Below the pieces are notes generated by a model, which saw nothing but the letters and a program-made list of their open reading frames with translations, made no database searches and was not told where the DNA came from. Positions 46,949-56,836 of a DNA stretch of 64,000 bases are shown piece after piece; position 1 is the first letter of the stretch; the number at the start of each line of letters is the position of its first letter. A program made the position numbers and the translations under genes. The stretch comes from Bacillus sp. V5-8f (GTDB taxonomy: Bacteria; Bacillota; Bacilli; Bacillales; DSM-1321), in NCBI RefSeq assembly GCF_002863565.1, contig NZ_PGUW01000024.1:1-64000 (forward strand), written 5' to 3'.

Positions 46949-47434
46949 TTACATAAGGGCTCTTTGTGCCAGCACGACATCCGTTTGCAGGATATTGCTT
47001 AGGTTGTACGAATCATATAATCCTTTTTCATACATGTAATAGAATATTCGCCCGTGCGCCTTAATTGCGACATTGAGTTGTTTTCTCAATACCTCCCGGA
47101 GCATTGGAGTAGCTGTTTCCGTTATGGCAATAGCGTAATTTCTTACGCTTGATTTTGCAAATGCTAGCAAATCCCCTGCGAAAAAACTATCTCCATATTC
47201 GCGGTATTGGCTCGATTCACCAGGCTTTGGGGCATATGGATAAAATTGAAGAAGCTCTCGAACACTGGTTTCAAGCTCCTGAATGGTTTGGCGATAGATC
47301 CGTTCCAATTGGTCATCGTTAATTTCCTTTAAACTTTTTTTCATTTTCATTAAGCCGATTGAGTTAAATGCCACCAATTCATGCAGCTCAAGTGTTTCGT
47401 GCCAGCCGAGTGTTTGCGGATGGGGTTGGTTCAT
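46949..47434 (-). CDS. CotF-family spore coat protein
   Basis: This 161-residue helical protein of the spore coat protein F family has ELHELVAFNSIGLMKMKKSL in the N-terminal half and the C-terminal SNILQTDVVLAQRALM typical of the family. It is predicted to be a coat-associated, mother-cell-expressed protein. AAGGAG lies upstream of the ATG. With racA it forms a small sporulation cluster. Confidence 0.82.
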   Translation of the reverse strand: MNQPHPQTLGWHETLELHELVAFNSIGLMKMKKSLKEINDDQLERIYRQTIQELETSVRELLQFYPYAPKPGESSQYREYGDSFFAGDLLAFAKSSVRNYAIAITETATPMLREVLRKQLNVAIKAHGRIFYYMYEKGLYDSYNLSNILQTDVVLAQRALM

Positions 47435-47645
47435 TTTATCAAATCTCCTTTTTCCGTTAAATCCTTCTTAACATATGTAAAGGACAAAAAAATGGAGCCT
47501 AACCTATCATCAAAATCAGAGATTGTTTTTTGAAAGATGATGAAATGATAAAATTAAGATGTTTAGAAGGTAACAAAACCGAGAATTCAAAACTCATGTT
47601 AAAAATGTAACACAAAAAAATTTAATAGAATGGAGCTGATGATTC

Positions 47646-49061
47646 GTGACACAGATAAATTGGCAGAAAGAGATTGAAAGCCGGAAGGATGAATTGCTTA
47701 AGGATACACAGGCTCTTCTGAAAATAAAAAGTATATTGGACGAGGATAATACGACAGATGATGCGCCACTCGGGCAAGGTGTCAAAGCGGCACTTGATTT
47801 CATGCTGCAATTAGGTAAAAAAGATGGTTTTATTATAAAGAATGTTGGCAATGTATCAGGACATTTAGAAATGGGTCAAGGGGAAGAGCTGCTGGGCATC
47901 CTTTGCCATGTAGATGTAGTACCTGAAGGCGATGGCTGGAGCTCGGATCCGTTTGCTGCAGAAATCAGGGACGGAAAAATTTATGCGCGTGGTGCTATTG
48001 ATGATAAAGGACCGACTATGGCAGCTTACTATGCGATGAAAACAGTGAAAGAGCTCGGCCTGCCATTGAACAAACGGGTGCGCATGATTATCGGAACGGA
48101 TGAGGAGTCGGATTGGAGATGTGTGGAGCGTTACTTTGAAACGGAAGAAATGCCGTCCATTGGATTTGCCCCTGATGCGGATTTCCCAATCATTAATGCC
48201 GAGAAAGGAATTTGGGATTTTGCGATTGTACAGAACGGAGAAGGTGATAAGCCTTCAGGTTTTGGAATAGATGTCGCTGAATTTACCTCGGGAAGAAGGG
48301 TAAATATGGTTCCGGATTATGCGATTGCCCGCCTGGTTGCAGATGGGAAACAGGAAAATATTTCGCGGCTTTTTAGGTCTTTCCTTCAAAAACACGAGCT
48401 GAATGGCAATGCAGCAATAGAAGGAAATCATGTAATCCTTGAGCTTGAAGGAGTTTCTGCACATGGCATGGAGCCCAATAACGGATTGAACGCAGGATTG
48501 CATCTGTCAGCCTTTTTATCGGGTCTGGAAATTTCAGGGCATGCAAAGAAATATTTTTCATTCATTCATGATTACTTATTTGGCGATTCCCGCGGGAACA
48601 AGCTTGGAATTGCCTACAGTGACGAAATTTCAGGAGATTTAACCTTAAACGCAGGCACTTTAAGCTATTCGCGGGAAAAGGGCGGACGTGTCGGTTTTTC
48701 TATGCGATATCCGGTTACATATAAATGGGATGAAGGCAAAGGAGAATTGGAAGGGAAAGTGGAAAGCCTGGGATTTGCAATTGAGAGTCACACTAATTCT
48801 GCACCACACTATGTGGAGAGTGGCAGCTTCCTTATACAGACACTGAAAAGGGTTTATGCAGAGGAAACAGGCGAAAGCGCAGAACTGCTCGCAATAGGAG
48901 GCGGAACTTACGCAAGATCTCTTGAAGAAGGTGTGGCATTCGGGCCCCTCTTCCCCGGCAAAGAAGATATCGCCCACCAGAAGGATGAATATATAGACAT
49001 AACTGATATGCTCAAGGCAGCAGCAATATATGCCCGCGCCATATATGAGTTAGCCAAATGA
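47646..49061 (+). CDS. pepV: Dipeptidase PepV (M20 family)
   Basis: This cytosolic dinuclear zinc dipeptidase has 471 residues. Metal ligands lie in LLGILCHVDVVPEGDGW and in ARGAIDDKGPTMA; the catalytic/general-base Glu is in IGTDEESDW, and a later GGTYARSL completes the site. It cleaves dipeptides, including beta-Ala-His-type substrates in the family. The start is GTG 47646 with GGAG ten bases away. It corresponds to ytjP in B. subtilis. Confidence 0.94.
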   Translation: MTQINWQKEIESRKDELLKDTQALLKIKSILDEDNTTDDAPLGQGVKAALDFMLQLGKKDGFIIKNVGNVSGHLEMGQGEELLGILCHVDVVPEGDGWSSDPFAAEIRDGKIYARGAIDDKGPTMAAYYAMKTVKELGLPLNKRVRMIIGTDEESDWRCVERYFETEEMPSIGFAPDADFPIINAEKGIWDFAIVQNGEGDKPSGFGIDVAEFTSGRRVNMVPDYAIARLVADGKQENISRLFRSFLQKHELNGNAAIEGNHVILELEGVSAHGMEPNNGLNAGLHLSAFLSGLEISGHAKKYFSFIHDYLFGDSRGNKLGIAYSDEISGDLTLNAGTLSYSREKGGRVGFSMRYPVTYKWDEGKGELEGKVESLGFAIESHTNSAPHYVESGSFLIQTLKRVYAEETGESAELLAIGGGTYARSLEEGVAFGPLFPGKEDIAHQKDEYIDITDMLKAAAIYARAIYELAK

Positions 49062-49080
49062 TGTAACGTGGAGTTAATAC

Positions 49081-49132
49081 GGGGTCAGTCCCCCGGTGCG
49101 GTAACGCGTTGCAGAGCTAGGGGACTGACCCC
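49081..49132. repeat. Long palindromic element, GGGGTCAGTCCCC type
   Basis: A 13-bp perfect stem (49081-49093 with 49120-49132), itself partly palindromic, encloses a GC-rich loop containing ACGCGT. It lies between pepV and dat. The shape resembles dispersed palindromic repeats of bacilli; no second copy exists in this window. Confidence 0.65.
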
Positions 49133-49155
49133 CTGCAAAAGGGAGAGTGTGTAAA

Positions 49156-50013
49156 GTGGATAAAATAATTTTCAACGGTAAGATCGTTTTTATGTCTGAT
49201 GCTCACGTTGATATTGAGGATCGCGGTTATCAATTTGGAGATGGTATATATGAGGTGATCCGTGTATACAATGGCCGGCTGTTTACCGCCAAGGAGCATC
49301 TGAATCGTCTCCTGGAAAGCGCTAAAAATATTCACCTTGATATTCCTTTTACTGTTTCCGAAATGGAAGACCAACTACATCAGCTTGTCCAGGAGAATGG
49401 GCTTCAATTCGGGACAATATATATGCAATTTACAAGAGGAGTGTCACCGAGGAACCATGCGTTCCCGACGCCAGCCGTTAACCCGGTATATGTTGCCTAT
49501 GCAAAACCTGTGCTCCATTCGCCGCAACATGCCACCACGGGTGTGAAAACGGTTTTGGCAGAAGATATCCGCTGGCTGCGGTGTGATATTAAAAGCTTGA
49601 ACCTTCTTGGCAACATACTTGCGAAACAGAAGGCAGCTGATGCAGGATGCTTTGAGGCGATCCAACACCGAGACGGAATCATTACGGAAGGCAGCTCATC
49701 GAATGTTTCTATTGTCACGGGTGGTACGATAAAAACACACCCGGCAACAAATATGATTTTGAACGGGATATCAAGACAGGTTATGTTACGGATTTGTAAG
49801 GATAATGGAATTCCCTATTCCGAGGAGGCTTTTACCTTGGAAGAGCTTCTGGCCGCAGATGAAGTCTTTTTAACGGGAACGACAATCGAGGTTCTTCCAG
49901 TCATTGAAATTGACGGTAAAGCTGTCGGTGAGGGCCAGCCCGGTCCTATAACAAGAAAGCTTCATAAATTCTTCAAGGACCAAGTGGAGAAACAATGCAG
50001 GCCCATACAATAG
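49156..50013 (+). CDS. dat: D-amino acid aminotransferase
   Basis: This fold-IV PLP enzyme of 285 residues interconverts D-Ala and D-Glu, feeding peptidoglycan precursors. The PLP lysine is Lys146 in DIKSLNLLGN. Also visible are DRGYQFGDGIYEVIRVYNG at the N-terminus and EGSSSNV, TGTTIEV around the cofactor phosphate. GTG 49156 has GGGAGAG nine bases upstream; a GTG at 49147 abuts that site. A shared transcript with pepV would include the palindrome. Confidence 0.95.
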   Translation: MDKIIFNGKIVFMSDAHVDIEDRGYQFGDGIYEVIRVYNGRLFTAKEHLNRLLESAKNIHLDIPFTVSEMEDQLHQLVQENGLQFGTIYMQFTRGVSPRNHAFPTPAVNPVYVAYAKPVLHSPQHATTGVKTVLAEDIRWLRCDIKSLNLLGNILAKQKAADAGCFEAIQHRDGIITEGSSSNVSIVTGGTIKTHPATNMILNGISRQVMLRICKDNGIPYSEEAFTLEELLAADEVFLTGTTIEVLPVIEIDGKAVGEGQPGPITRKLHKFFKDQVEKQCRPIQ

Positions 50014-50036
50014 GCTGCCATTAAGAATGAACATAT

Positions 50037-50068
50037 AATCCCTGCTGTCATTAAGGCGGGGATTTTTA
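50037..50068 (+). terminator. Terminator of dat
   Basis: A 9-bp stem with one wobble (50037-50045 with 50056-50064) is followed by TTTTTAG. Confidence 0.75.
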
Positions 50069-50200
50069 GCGATGAACATCTATATCTGTTGGACGTATAC
50101 AAGAATTGAAATCACGCCACCTGTCAACTTGTATTATGTAAGGAATAAGAGCAGGGGAGATGTTTATCCTAGAATTTATAAGGAAAAGGAGGGTGTACTC

Positions 50201-50764
50201 ATGAACACAAATTATTTTTTTGCCTTGACATTGCCTGACGAAACGAAAGAATATATATATGATATGACTGAGGAAATCAGGACGGACTTCCCTTTCAAAA
50301 AATGGCTTCATAAAGCCGATTATCATATTACTCTGGCTTTTCTGGGGAATGCCGTGGACGATATGAGAAAGAAGTCGATGGAGCTCGTAAAGAAGAGCCT
50401 ATCCGATGAAGGGCCTTTTTCTCTCTCGGTGCACCGGATCGCCACGTTTGGTGAACAGCATAGCCCGAGAATTCTTTGGACAGGTGTAACTGGTGAGGAG
50501 AGGCTATTTCAAATCCAGCAGAAGGTTTATGACGCATGCCTTCAGGCTGGATTCTCGTTAGACAAGAAACCATTCAAGCCTCATATCACTATAGCAAGAA
50601 AATACATAGGAGACCGGAGCTTTGACCTTGAAGAGCTTCAGGTAAAGGCAGGACGCGATTCGATAGGCCAGCATTCTTTTACTATCTCTACTGTTTCCCT
50701 TTACCAAAGCCACTTCGGCGCCTCTCCGTCTTATGAACCGATTTTTACAATACCTTTAGAGTAG
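50201..50764 (+). CDS. thpR: RNA 2',3'-cyclic phosphodiesterase
   Basis: This 2H-phosphoesterase (formerly 2'-5' RNA ligase family, YtlP in B. subtilis) has 187 residues. Both HxTx motifs are present: HITLAFLG (His42) and HITIARKY (His128). It hydrolyses 2',3'-cyclic phosphates to 2'-phosphates. The start is ATG 50201 behind AAGGAGGG. ytlQ follows closely. Confidence 0.92.
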   Translation: MNTNYFFALTLPDETKEYIYDMTEEIRTDFPFKKWLHKADYHITLAFLGNAVDDMRKKSMELVKKSLSDEGPFSLSVHRIATFGEQHSPRILWTGVTGEERLFQIQQKVYDACLQAGFSLDKKPFKPHITIARKYIGDRSFDLEELQVKAGRDSIGQHSFTISTVSLYQSHFGASPSYEPIFTIPLE

Positions 50765-50835
50765 CTTGGTCCGTGTTCGTATGGAATCAAACGGCCAAGT
50801 ATAATATTAATGTTAAAAGACTGGTTGTGATGAAC

Positions 50836-51831
50836 ATGGGACAGCTTATTAAATTGCAGGATTATATCTCAAGGTACGAACAGGATTTATATCGATATCC
50901 AACGCAATTTGTCCGTCTAAAGAAGCAGCAATGGGAAAAAATAAAGTCAGCCTTCCTGGCCGGGGAATTGGAGCAGTTTTCTTTCCAGGAACCGCCAGGG
51001 AGCTTGGAAGAGGAGTGGGGGACGGATACCAAAACCGGGTTATTTGGGAAAGTAAAGGGGATTTTTTCTAGGGGGAGTTCGAAGGATCAAATCTCTGTGA
51101 GTGGCATCCAAGATGCTTCTGGCGACGAGGAAAATTTTTTTTCCCTTCAACTTCCTTCTAATGTTGCTAGCCTTGATGAATTAAAACAAATTTACTTGAA
51201 CCAGTTATTCCGCTTTCAGATGAAATGGGGAAGCTCGACGATGTATGAAAAGTCGTTTGTCGATCAGTCATTCTTCTTGGATGAAAAGCTGCGTTTCTTT
51301 TTGCAGCGTTTTCCTGATACGTTTCTATTATTATATAAACCTGTTTTTTTACTGAAAAATGCTCCCGTCGAGGTTGACATCATTCTAATTAGCCCGACTG
51401 ATGCGTGGTGCATCACCTTCCTTGAAGCTGAAGATGATGCAGTCTTTACGGGGTCCAGCGAAAGGTTCTGGTTGAAGAGGCATCATCAGCACAATGAGAG
51501 AAAAGTATTAAACCCGATACTCGCCGTAGAGCGTATGGAGAAGATCGTTAAGCAGCTTTTTTCAATATATGATGTTAACCTGCCAATAAAAAAAGCGATT
51601 TTATCCCGCAACGGATTTATTGATTATCCTCTTGTGCCTTATGATTTGACGCTCATTGATAAGCGGGCATTTCCGGAATGGTTCCAAAGAATGCGGAGTC
51701 TCTCCTCACCCTTGAAACATCAGCAATTAAGGGCTGCACAGGCTCTGCTTGACTATTGCCAAACCACGTCAAGCAGACGGCTTGAATGGAATGGAGAACA
51801 GGATGTGAGCGAGGAAGAAAACAGGTTTTAA
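50836..51831 (+). CDS. ytlQ: YtlQ-like NERD-type protein
   Basis: This approximately 331-residue soluble protein has a C-terminal half (APVEVDIILISPTDAWCITFLEAEDD, then FWLKR) that resembles the NERD nuclease-related fold, with Asp, Glu and Lys near the expected positions. It corresponds to B. subtilis YtlQ by location. Nuclease activity is unproven. The start is uncertain: ATG 50836 gives the MGQLIKLQDY opening, but ATG 50830 is also possible and neither has a strong site. Confidence 0.75.
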   Translation: MGQLIKLQDYISRYEQDLYRYPTQFVRLKKQQWEKIKSAFLAGELEQFSFQEPPGSLEEEWGTDTKTGLFGKVKGIFSRGSSKDQISVSGIQDASGDEENFFSLQLPSNVASLDELKQIYLNQLFRFQMKWGSSTMYEKSFVDQSFFLDEKLRFFLQRFPDTFLLLYKPVFLLKNAPVEVDIILISPTDAWCITFLEAEDDAVFTGSSERFWLKRHHQHNERKVLNPILAVERMEKIVKQLFSIYDVNLPIKKAILSRNGFIDYPLVPYDLTLIDKRAFPEWFQRMRSLSSPLKHQQLRAAQALLDYCQTTSSRRLEWNGEQDVSEEENRF

Positions 51832-51976
51832 GGCGACGTGTAAAAAGGGACAGTGAAACGTAAAATGGACTTATCGGAACTTATCTTAGGTTTTGCAAGT
51901 AAAATTGTAGGTTTTTCCTGTTAAGTAATGAATGATACTACTTGACTAAGAAACAGCTTTTCTACTAAAATTCAAT

Positions 51977-52014
51977 AAGATAGCTATTGTATATGCTCAA
52001 TGGCTGTCTTTTTT
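51977..52014 (+). terminator. Terminator upstream of ytmP
   Basis: A 13-bp stem with two G-T pairs (51977-51989 with 51998-52010) is followed by T6. It lies inside a longer open frame of ytmP, which supports the later ytmP start. The rest of 51832-52146 shows no gene. Confidence 0.78.
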
Positions 52015-52146
52015 ATTTTTCATAAAATGCCAAAGGAAAAGGAACTTTGTGCCGAAGCAGTTTGTGCCGTGGCGAAAGTGATTCTGCTTCCTAACCATGG
52101 AGCCCCGCGCATTTTTTATCTCGCGAAGAAATTGAAGGTGAACCTT

Positions 52147-52929
52147 TTGGAACATTTATTCGGTCAGGAGTGGGAAATAGTTCCCGCTGGAGGAGCTACA
52201 GGAGAAGCCTTCATTGCCCGCAAGGATAATGAGCAAAAGCTTTTTCTGAAACGGAATACATCGCCTTTCCTGGCTGTATTATCAGCGGAAGGAATCGTGC
52301 CTAAGCTGGTATGGACAAAGCGCCTTGAAAATGGAGATGTGATAACGGCGCAGCATTGGCTGAATGGAAGGGAACTCACCCATAATGAGATGAATGGCGG
52401 GCAGGTAGCAAAGCTACTGAGGAAAATCCATCAATCCCGGCCATTGCTAACAATGCTGAAAAGATTAGGTAAGTCCCCGTTGCGCCCTGAAAGCATCCTG
52501 ACACAATTAGAATCCAACCTGGAACGTGAACTTGTCGCCATTCCCGTGGTTTTTCAAGTGATATCCTTTTTGCAAAATAACTTGTTATTAGCGGAATGTG
52601 AAGAACTGGTTGTCTGCCATGGCGACGTTAACCATAACAACTGGCTTACTACTGATTCAAATGAGTTATTCCTAATAGATTGGGACGGAGCAATAATTGC
52701 CGACCCAGCCATCGATCTCGGGATGCTGCTATATTCCTACATTCCGAAAGAGGAATGGAGGGAGTGGCTTACCCGATATGGAAAGACGCTCGATGCAAGC
52801 CTTGAAATGAGAATGAAATGGCATGTGGCTGCCCAGGCGCTTTCCTCGATACAGTGGTATAAAGATAAAAATCGATTAGAGGAAATGGATCGCATTATCA
52901 ACCAGTTGCCTAATATCCTCGAATTGTGA
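52147..52929 (+). CDS. ytmP: Choline/aminoglycoside kinase-family phosphotransferase YtmP
   Basis: This 260-residue kinase-like protein has a nucleotide-binding N-lobe (VPAGGATGEAF, FLKRN), catalytic loop VCHGDVNHNNWL, and metal motif LIDWDGAIIADPAIDLG. The substrate is unknown; choline, ethanolamine or a sugar are possible. The open frame begins at 52000, but TTG 52147 with AAGGTG six bases upstream gives the opening MEHLFGQEWEIVPAGG expected for YtmP. An upstream terminator agrees. Confidence 0.87.
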   Translation: MEHLFGQEWEIVPAGGATGEAFIARKDNEQKLFLKRNTSPFLAVLSAEGIVPKLVWTKRLENGDVITAQHWLNGRELTHNEMNGGQVAKLLRKIHQSRPLLTMLKRLGKSPLRPESILTQLESNLERELVAIPVVFQVISFLQNNLLLAECEELVVCHGDVNHNNWLTTDSNELFLIDWDGAIIADPAIDLGMLLYSYIPKEEWREWLTRYGKTLDASLEMRMKWHVAAQALSSIQWYKDKNRLEEMDRIINQLPNILEL

Positions 52930-53208
52930 TTAATAAAAGCGGCCAATCTCATCAACCCACTGGTTCAAGTCGGTTTGGTGAGATGTGATATGTGCTTGCA
53001 AATCAGTTGAATTGACTCCGTCTTGGCTGTAACGGTATATTTCTTCCAATATAACCCGGATGTTGTCGTTTATGTTTGTATTCACCATTAAGGATTTTAC
53101 AAGCCGTTCCACTTGCTCGCATTCGGACACCGAACCGCAGCAATCGCTTTGTTGGTTGTATAAAATATCCTTTAATAAATAAATCTGGTTTTCATGAGAA
53201 AGCGGCAT
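52930..53208 (-). CDS. ytzH: YtzH-like small protein
   Basis: This 92-residue acidic helical protein with a Cys-Cys pair (QQSDCCGSVSECEQVERL) belongs to the YtzH-like family of unknown function. ATG 53208 follows AAAGGTCGAG; the frame extends further upstream without a site. Its stop abuts the ytmP stop on the other strand. The conserved ytmP-ytzH-trmB order is as in B. subtilis. Confidence 0.82.
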   Translation of the reverse strand: MPLSHENQIYLLKDILYNQQSDCCGSVSECEQVERLVKSLMVNTNINDNIRVILEEIYRYSQDGVNSTDLQAHITSHQTDLNQWVDEIGRFY

Positions 53209-53291
53209 TTTGTCTCGACCTTTCTTAATTAATAGGATTATGTCTTTTATGTTGTGACTTGTGAAGACATTTAATACGTGAGAATGCGCGG

Positions 53292-53323
53292 AAACCGTCA
53301 GCACATTTTAGCTGCGGTTTTTT
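53292..53323 (+). terminator. Plus-strand terminator beyond ytzH
   Basis: AAACCG-T-CAGC pairs with GCTG-CGGTTT (53292-53302 with 53311-53320, one bulge) and is followed by T6. It could end ytmP transcripts that run antisense through ytzH. Another weak hairpin with GAGGG/CCCTC arms lies at 53447-53495; nothing else is seen in 53209-53590. Confidence 0.65.
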
Positions 53324-53590
53324 CGTTATTAGGAGTATGTATGTTTTACACAAGTACAGATACCTATCTAAGAATTATGAGCATACTCCAGAGTGTCGTG
53401 CTTTTATTCCGGTAGAGATCAACCTTGACAAAGGATATCTGTGCCAATGAAAAGAAGAGGGTTATTTGCGTATTGATTTATTACACGCCCTCCACTTTTT
53501 TATGTGCGAATGTCCTCGGCGCACCTTGCAGAAATCCGGCTAGTCATGGTATGGTTTGGAAAGTATATAAGATATAGAGGTGTGTAATTA

Positions 53591-54229
53591 ATGCGTTTAC
53601 GAAACAAGCCCTGGGCTGAAGAAAAACTGGCTGCCTATCCACAGTATGTCGTCCAGCAGCCTGAGAGCCATAAAGGGAAATGGCGGGAACTATTTGGGAA
53701 TGACCATCCGATTTATATAGAAGTAGGGACTGGAAAAGGCCGCTTTATTACTGAAATGGCAAAGCAAAATCCTGATGTTAATTTTATTGGCATTGAGTTG
53801 GCGAAAAGTGTGATTGTTTCTGCGTTGGATCGGCTGATTGAAGCCGAAATACCGAATTTGAAACTCATGAACGTTAATGCCAATGATTTGCGTGAATATT
53901 TTGCAAAGGGCGATGTGAACCGTATATATTTAAACTTCTCGGATCCATGGCCAAAAAAACGACACGAAAAACGCCGTCTGACATATGAAACCTTTTTACA
54001 GGTATACGAAGATATCCTTCCTGAAAAAGGAGAAATCCATTTTAAAACGGATAATCAGGGTTTATTCGAATCTTCGTTGATGAGCGTTTCCCGTTACGGT
54101 ATGCTGCTTACTTTTGTAAGCCTTGATTTACACAACAGCGATTTTCAAGGCAATATCATGACAGAGTACGAAGAGCGTTTCTCACAAAAAGGAAAAAGAA
54201 TTTACAGGCTGGAAGCACAATTTCGTTAG
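53591..54229 (+). CDS. trmB: tRNA (guanine-N7-)-methyltransferase
   Basis: It methylates G46 of tRNAs with SAM. The 212-residue protein has motif [10 protein letters not shown], post-I GIELAKS, and the catalytic block [16 protein letters not shown] typical of TrmB. TAGAGGTG lies upstream of the ATG. Called ytmQ in B. subtilis. A terminator follows. Confidence 0.96.
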   Translation: MRLRNKPWAEEKLAAYPQYVVQQPESHKGKWRELFGNDHPIYIEVGTGKGRFITEMAKQNPDVNFIGIELAKSVIVSALDRLIEAEIPNLKLMNVNANDLREYFAKGDVNRIYLNFSDPWPKKRHEKRRLTYETFLQVYEDILPEKGEIHFKTDNQGLFESSLMSVSRYGMLLTFVSLDLHNSDFQGNIMTEYEERFSQKGKRIYRLEAQFR

Positions 54230-54245
54230 AATATTGGACAATATG

Positions 54246-54272
54246 CGATCCTTTGATAGGATCGTTTTTTTT
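54246..54272 (+). terminator. Terminator of trmB
   Basis: A 7-bp stem CGATCCT/AGGATCG (54246-54252 with 54258-54264) is followed by T8. Confidence 0.88.
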
Positions 54273-54344
54273 GTTTACAATATGTTCATACTATTTAAAT
54301 TTTGCGACAATCACGTTACACTTAAATTAATTAGGAGGGAGATT

Positions 54345-55190
54345 ATGGAATCCTTAAATGCTGGAGAAATCAAACTGACTTGGCTCAATGGCGGGGTTAT
54401 CCATTTAGATGGGGGAGCCATGTTTGGAGTTGTACCGAAGCCACTTTGGTCAAAAAAATATCCCTGTAATGACAATAATCAAATACAATTGCGAACAGAC
54501 CCAGTTTTAGTGCAAGCGGACGGTTTGAATTTGCTAATCGAAACAGGAATCGGCAATGGGAAATTCGATGAAAAACAGCTTAGGAACTATGGAGTTACAA
54601 AAGAATCCAGTGTGGAAGAAAACCTGCTTGAATTTGGGCTTTCAACGGATGATATTGATTATATCCTTATGACACACATGCATTTCGACCATGCTTCCGG
54701 TTTGACAAAACGTGTGGGCGGCCAGTGGAAGCCGGCCTTTGAAAATGCAAAAATTATCACGTCACAGATAGAATGGGACGAGGTGCAAAGCCCTAATATC
54801 CGCTCCCGTAATACCTACTGGAAAGAAAACTGGGAAGCGGTCGCCCACCTTGTTCGTCCGTTTGAAGGGGAAAAGGAAATCCTTGATGGAATAAAGATGA
54901 TACATACCGGTGGACATAGTAACGGGCATTCTATTATTGTGATGGAAAATGGAGAGGAATGCATCATCCACATGGCCGATATCATGCCTACGCATGCCCA
55001 TGCCAATGTGCTCTGGGTACTAGCCTTTGACGATTATCCAATGGATTCAATTTCTCAAAAACAAAAATGGATGGCAAACGGTTTGGAACGGGAAGCCTGG
55101 TACACCTTCTATCATGACGATTATTATCGTGCAATAAAATGGGATAAGAGTGGAAAACGGGTACTGGAAGAAGTCAAAAGGAAAGGATGA
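54345..55190 (+). CDS. ytnP: MBL-fold metallo-hydrolase YtnP
   Basis: This 281-residue metallo-beta-lactamase-fold enzyme has the zinc motif THMHFDHAS and later ligands GGHSNGHS and [12 protein letters not shown]. In B. subtilis YtnP is a lactonase-like protein reported to interfere with quorum signals and streptomycin-linked signalling of other species. Its substrate here is inferred. ATG 54345 follows GGAGGGAG; upstream codons in frame overlap the trmB terminator. Confidence 0.9.
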   Translation: MESLNAGEIKLTWLNGGVIHLDGGAMFGVVPKPLWSKKYPCNDNNQIQLRTDPVLVQADGLNLLIETGIGNGKFDEKQLRNYGVTKESSVEENLLEFGLSTDDIDYILMTHMHFDHASGLTKRVGGQWKPAFENAKIITSQIEWDEVQSPNIRSRNTYWKENWEAVAHLVRPFEGEKEILDGIKMIHTGGHSNGHSIIVMENGEECIIHMADIMPTHAHANVLWVLAFDDYPMDSISQKQKWMANGLEREAWYTFYHDDYYRAIKWDKSGKRVLEEVKRKG

Positions 55191-55192
55191 TT

Positions 55193-55216
55193 AGGCTGGT
55201 TTTTCTTAACCAGCCT
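55193..55216 (+). terminator. Hairpin after ytnP
   Basis: A 9-bp perfect stem (55193-55201 with 55208-55216) has no T tract behind it. Confidence 0.5.
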
Positions 55217-55290
55217 GTACAATGTTTTAAATATTGCGTTTGAATACCGCGGAAATCTTTCAACCGGCAAGTTATTCGGAGGCAAAATAA

Positions 55291-55602
55291 TCATTTTTGA
55301 GTCAATTCAAGAATCGTCCCAGTGGAGGCATCAGCCACGAATTCAAACTGCTCCCGTTTGCCATCCAATTGACGGGTAATACCGCCCTTATATACCTTGT
55401 ATTCCAGATTGAATTTTTCATAATTTTCAGGAGTCATGACGATCCAAGACCCGTAAATCTTTCCATCTTTTTTAACCGCAGATTTTACGTTTTCCAGCAC
55501 TCTTTCAGGAGAAGGGCTGCCGGTCTCATCAATTATTTGTTTTGCAGCATACCCGGCGGCAAATCCGACGGCTGCTCCTAATAGCAAGGCTCTCCAGTTC
55601 AT
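55291..55602 (-). CDS. ytzB: YtzB-type PepSY-domain small membrane protein
   Basis: This 103-residue protein has an N-terminal hydrophobic, small-residue anchor (LLLGAAVGFAAGYAA) followed by one PepSY-like domain (LENVKSAVKKDGKIYGSW; FEFVADASTGTILELTQ). PepSY domains often modulate proteases. It sits divergent from the peptidase gene ytoP, as in B. subtilis, though a link is unproven. ATG 55602 follows GGAGGGG. Confidence 0.83.
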   Translation of the reverse strand: MNWRALLLGAAVGFAAGYAAKQIIDETGSPSPERVLENVKSAVKKDGKIYGSWIVMTPENYEKFNLEYKVYKGGITRQLDGKREQFEFVADASTGTILELTQK

Positions 55603-55747
55603 TTTAGTCCCCTCCAAAAAAGGTAATTGAATGTTTCTCTATAGTATACAATATAAATCGGTGAAGAAATGCGCAAGTGGAAGCCCGTGACAATATTCTG
55701 TAAAATAGGGGTATACATAAATCAAATTAAAATGAAGGGGTAGAGAT

Positions 55748-56821
55748 ATGGATCAGGAAACATTACATTTGTTCAAAACATTGACGGAATTGCCAGGAAC
55801 TTCTGGAAATGAACATGCCGTAAGAAAATTTATGCGTTCTGAATTGGAAAAGTATTCGGATGAAATCGTACAGGATAAACTAGGAGGCGTTTTCGGGGTA
55901 AAAAAGGGTGATGTGAGCGGACCACGAATTCTCGTTGCTGGACATATGGATGAAGTAGGGTTTATGGTGACTTCCATTACGGAAAATGGAATGATTCGCT
56001 TCCAGCCTCTTGGCGGCTGGTGGAGCCAGGTGCTGCTGGCACAACGTGTACAGATTATTACAGATAACGGTCCGATTATCGGTGTAGTTGGATCGATTCC
56101 GCCTCATTTGCTTGACGAGAAGCTCCGTTCCAAGCCTATGGAAATGAAAAATATGCTGATAGATATTGGGGCGGATGATCGGGAAGATGTGAAGAAGATA
56201 GGTGTTAAGCCTGGGCAGCAAATTGTGCCTATCTGTCCATTCACCCCTCTTGCAAATGAGAAGAAGATCCTTGCAAAAGCATGGGATAACCGATATGGCT
56301 GCGGCCTTGCGATTCAATTGTTAAAGGATTTAAAAGATGACACGCTGCCAAACATTTTATTTTCGGGAGCGACGGTGCAGGAGGAAGTAGGGCTAAGAGG
56401 GGCGCAAACAGCCGCTTCCATGATCAAGCCGGATATATTCTTTGCTTTGGACGCAAGCCCTGCAAATGATATGTCGGGTAGTAAATCAGAATTCGGGCAG
56501 TTAGGCAAGGGGGCTTTATTGCGGATTTTTGACCGTTCCATGGTTACTCATAAAGGAATGCGTGAATTTATCTTGGATACAGCTGAATCCAATAAAATTC
56601 CTTACCAGTATTATGTTTCTCAGGGCGGGACAGATGCTGGAAAGGTGCATATTGCAAATGAAGGTGTGCCGAGCGCTGTGGTCGGAATCTGTTCCCGATA
56701 TATCCATACTCATGCTTCTATGATCCATGTCGATGATTATGCGGCAGCGCGTGAGCTTATTGGAAAGTTAGTCCGAGCCTGTGATAAAAGTACAGTCGAA
56801 AGCATCAAGAATAACGGGTAA
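55748..56821 (+). CDS. ytoP: M42-family aminopeptidase YtoP
   Basis: This 357-residue cytosolic glutamyl-aminopeptidase/deblocking-type enzyme forms TET-like complexes in its family. Metal and catalytic residues are visible: [37 protein letters not shown] and [10 protein letters not shown]. The site before its ATG is AAGGGG. The DUF84 gene follows after 15 bp and is probably cotranscribed. Confidence 0.94.
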   Translation: MDQETLHLFKTLTELPGTSGNEHAVRKFMRSELEKYSDEIVQDKLGGVFGVKKGDVSGPRILVAGHMDEVGFMVTSITENGMIRFQPLGGWWSQVLLAQRVQIITDNGPIIGVVGSIPPHLLDEKLRSKPMEMKNMLIDIGADDREDVKKIGVKPGQQIVPICPFTPLANEKKILAKAWDNRYGCGLAIQLLKDLKDDTLPNILFSGATVQEEVGLRGAQTAASMIKPDIFFALDASPANDMSGSKSEFGQLGKGALLRIFDRSMVTHKGMREFILDTAESNKIPYQYYVSQGGTDAGKVHIANEGVPSAVVGICSRYIHTHASMIHVDDYAAARELIGKLVRACDKSTVESIKNNG

Positions 56822-56836
56822 TGGGGCGGTTAATTT

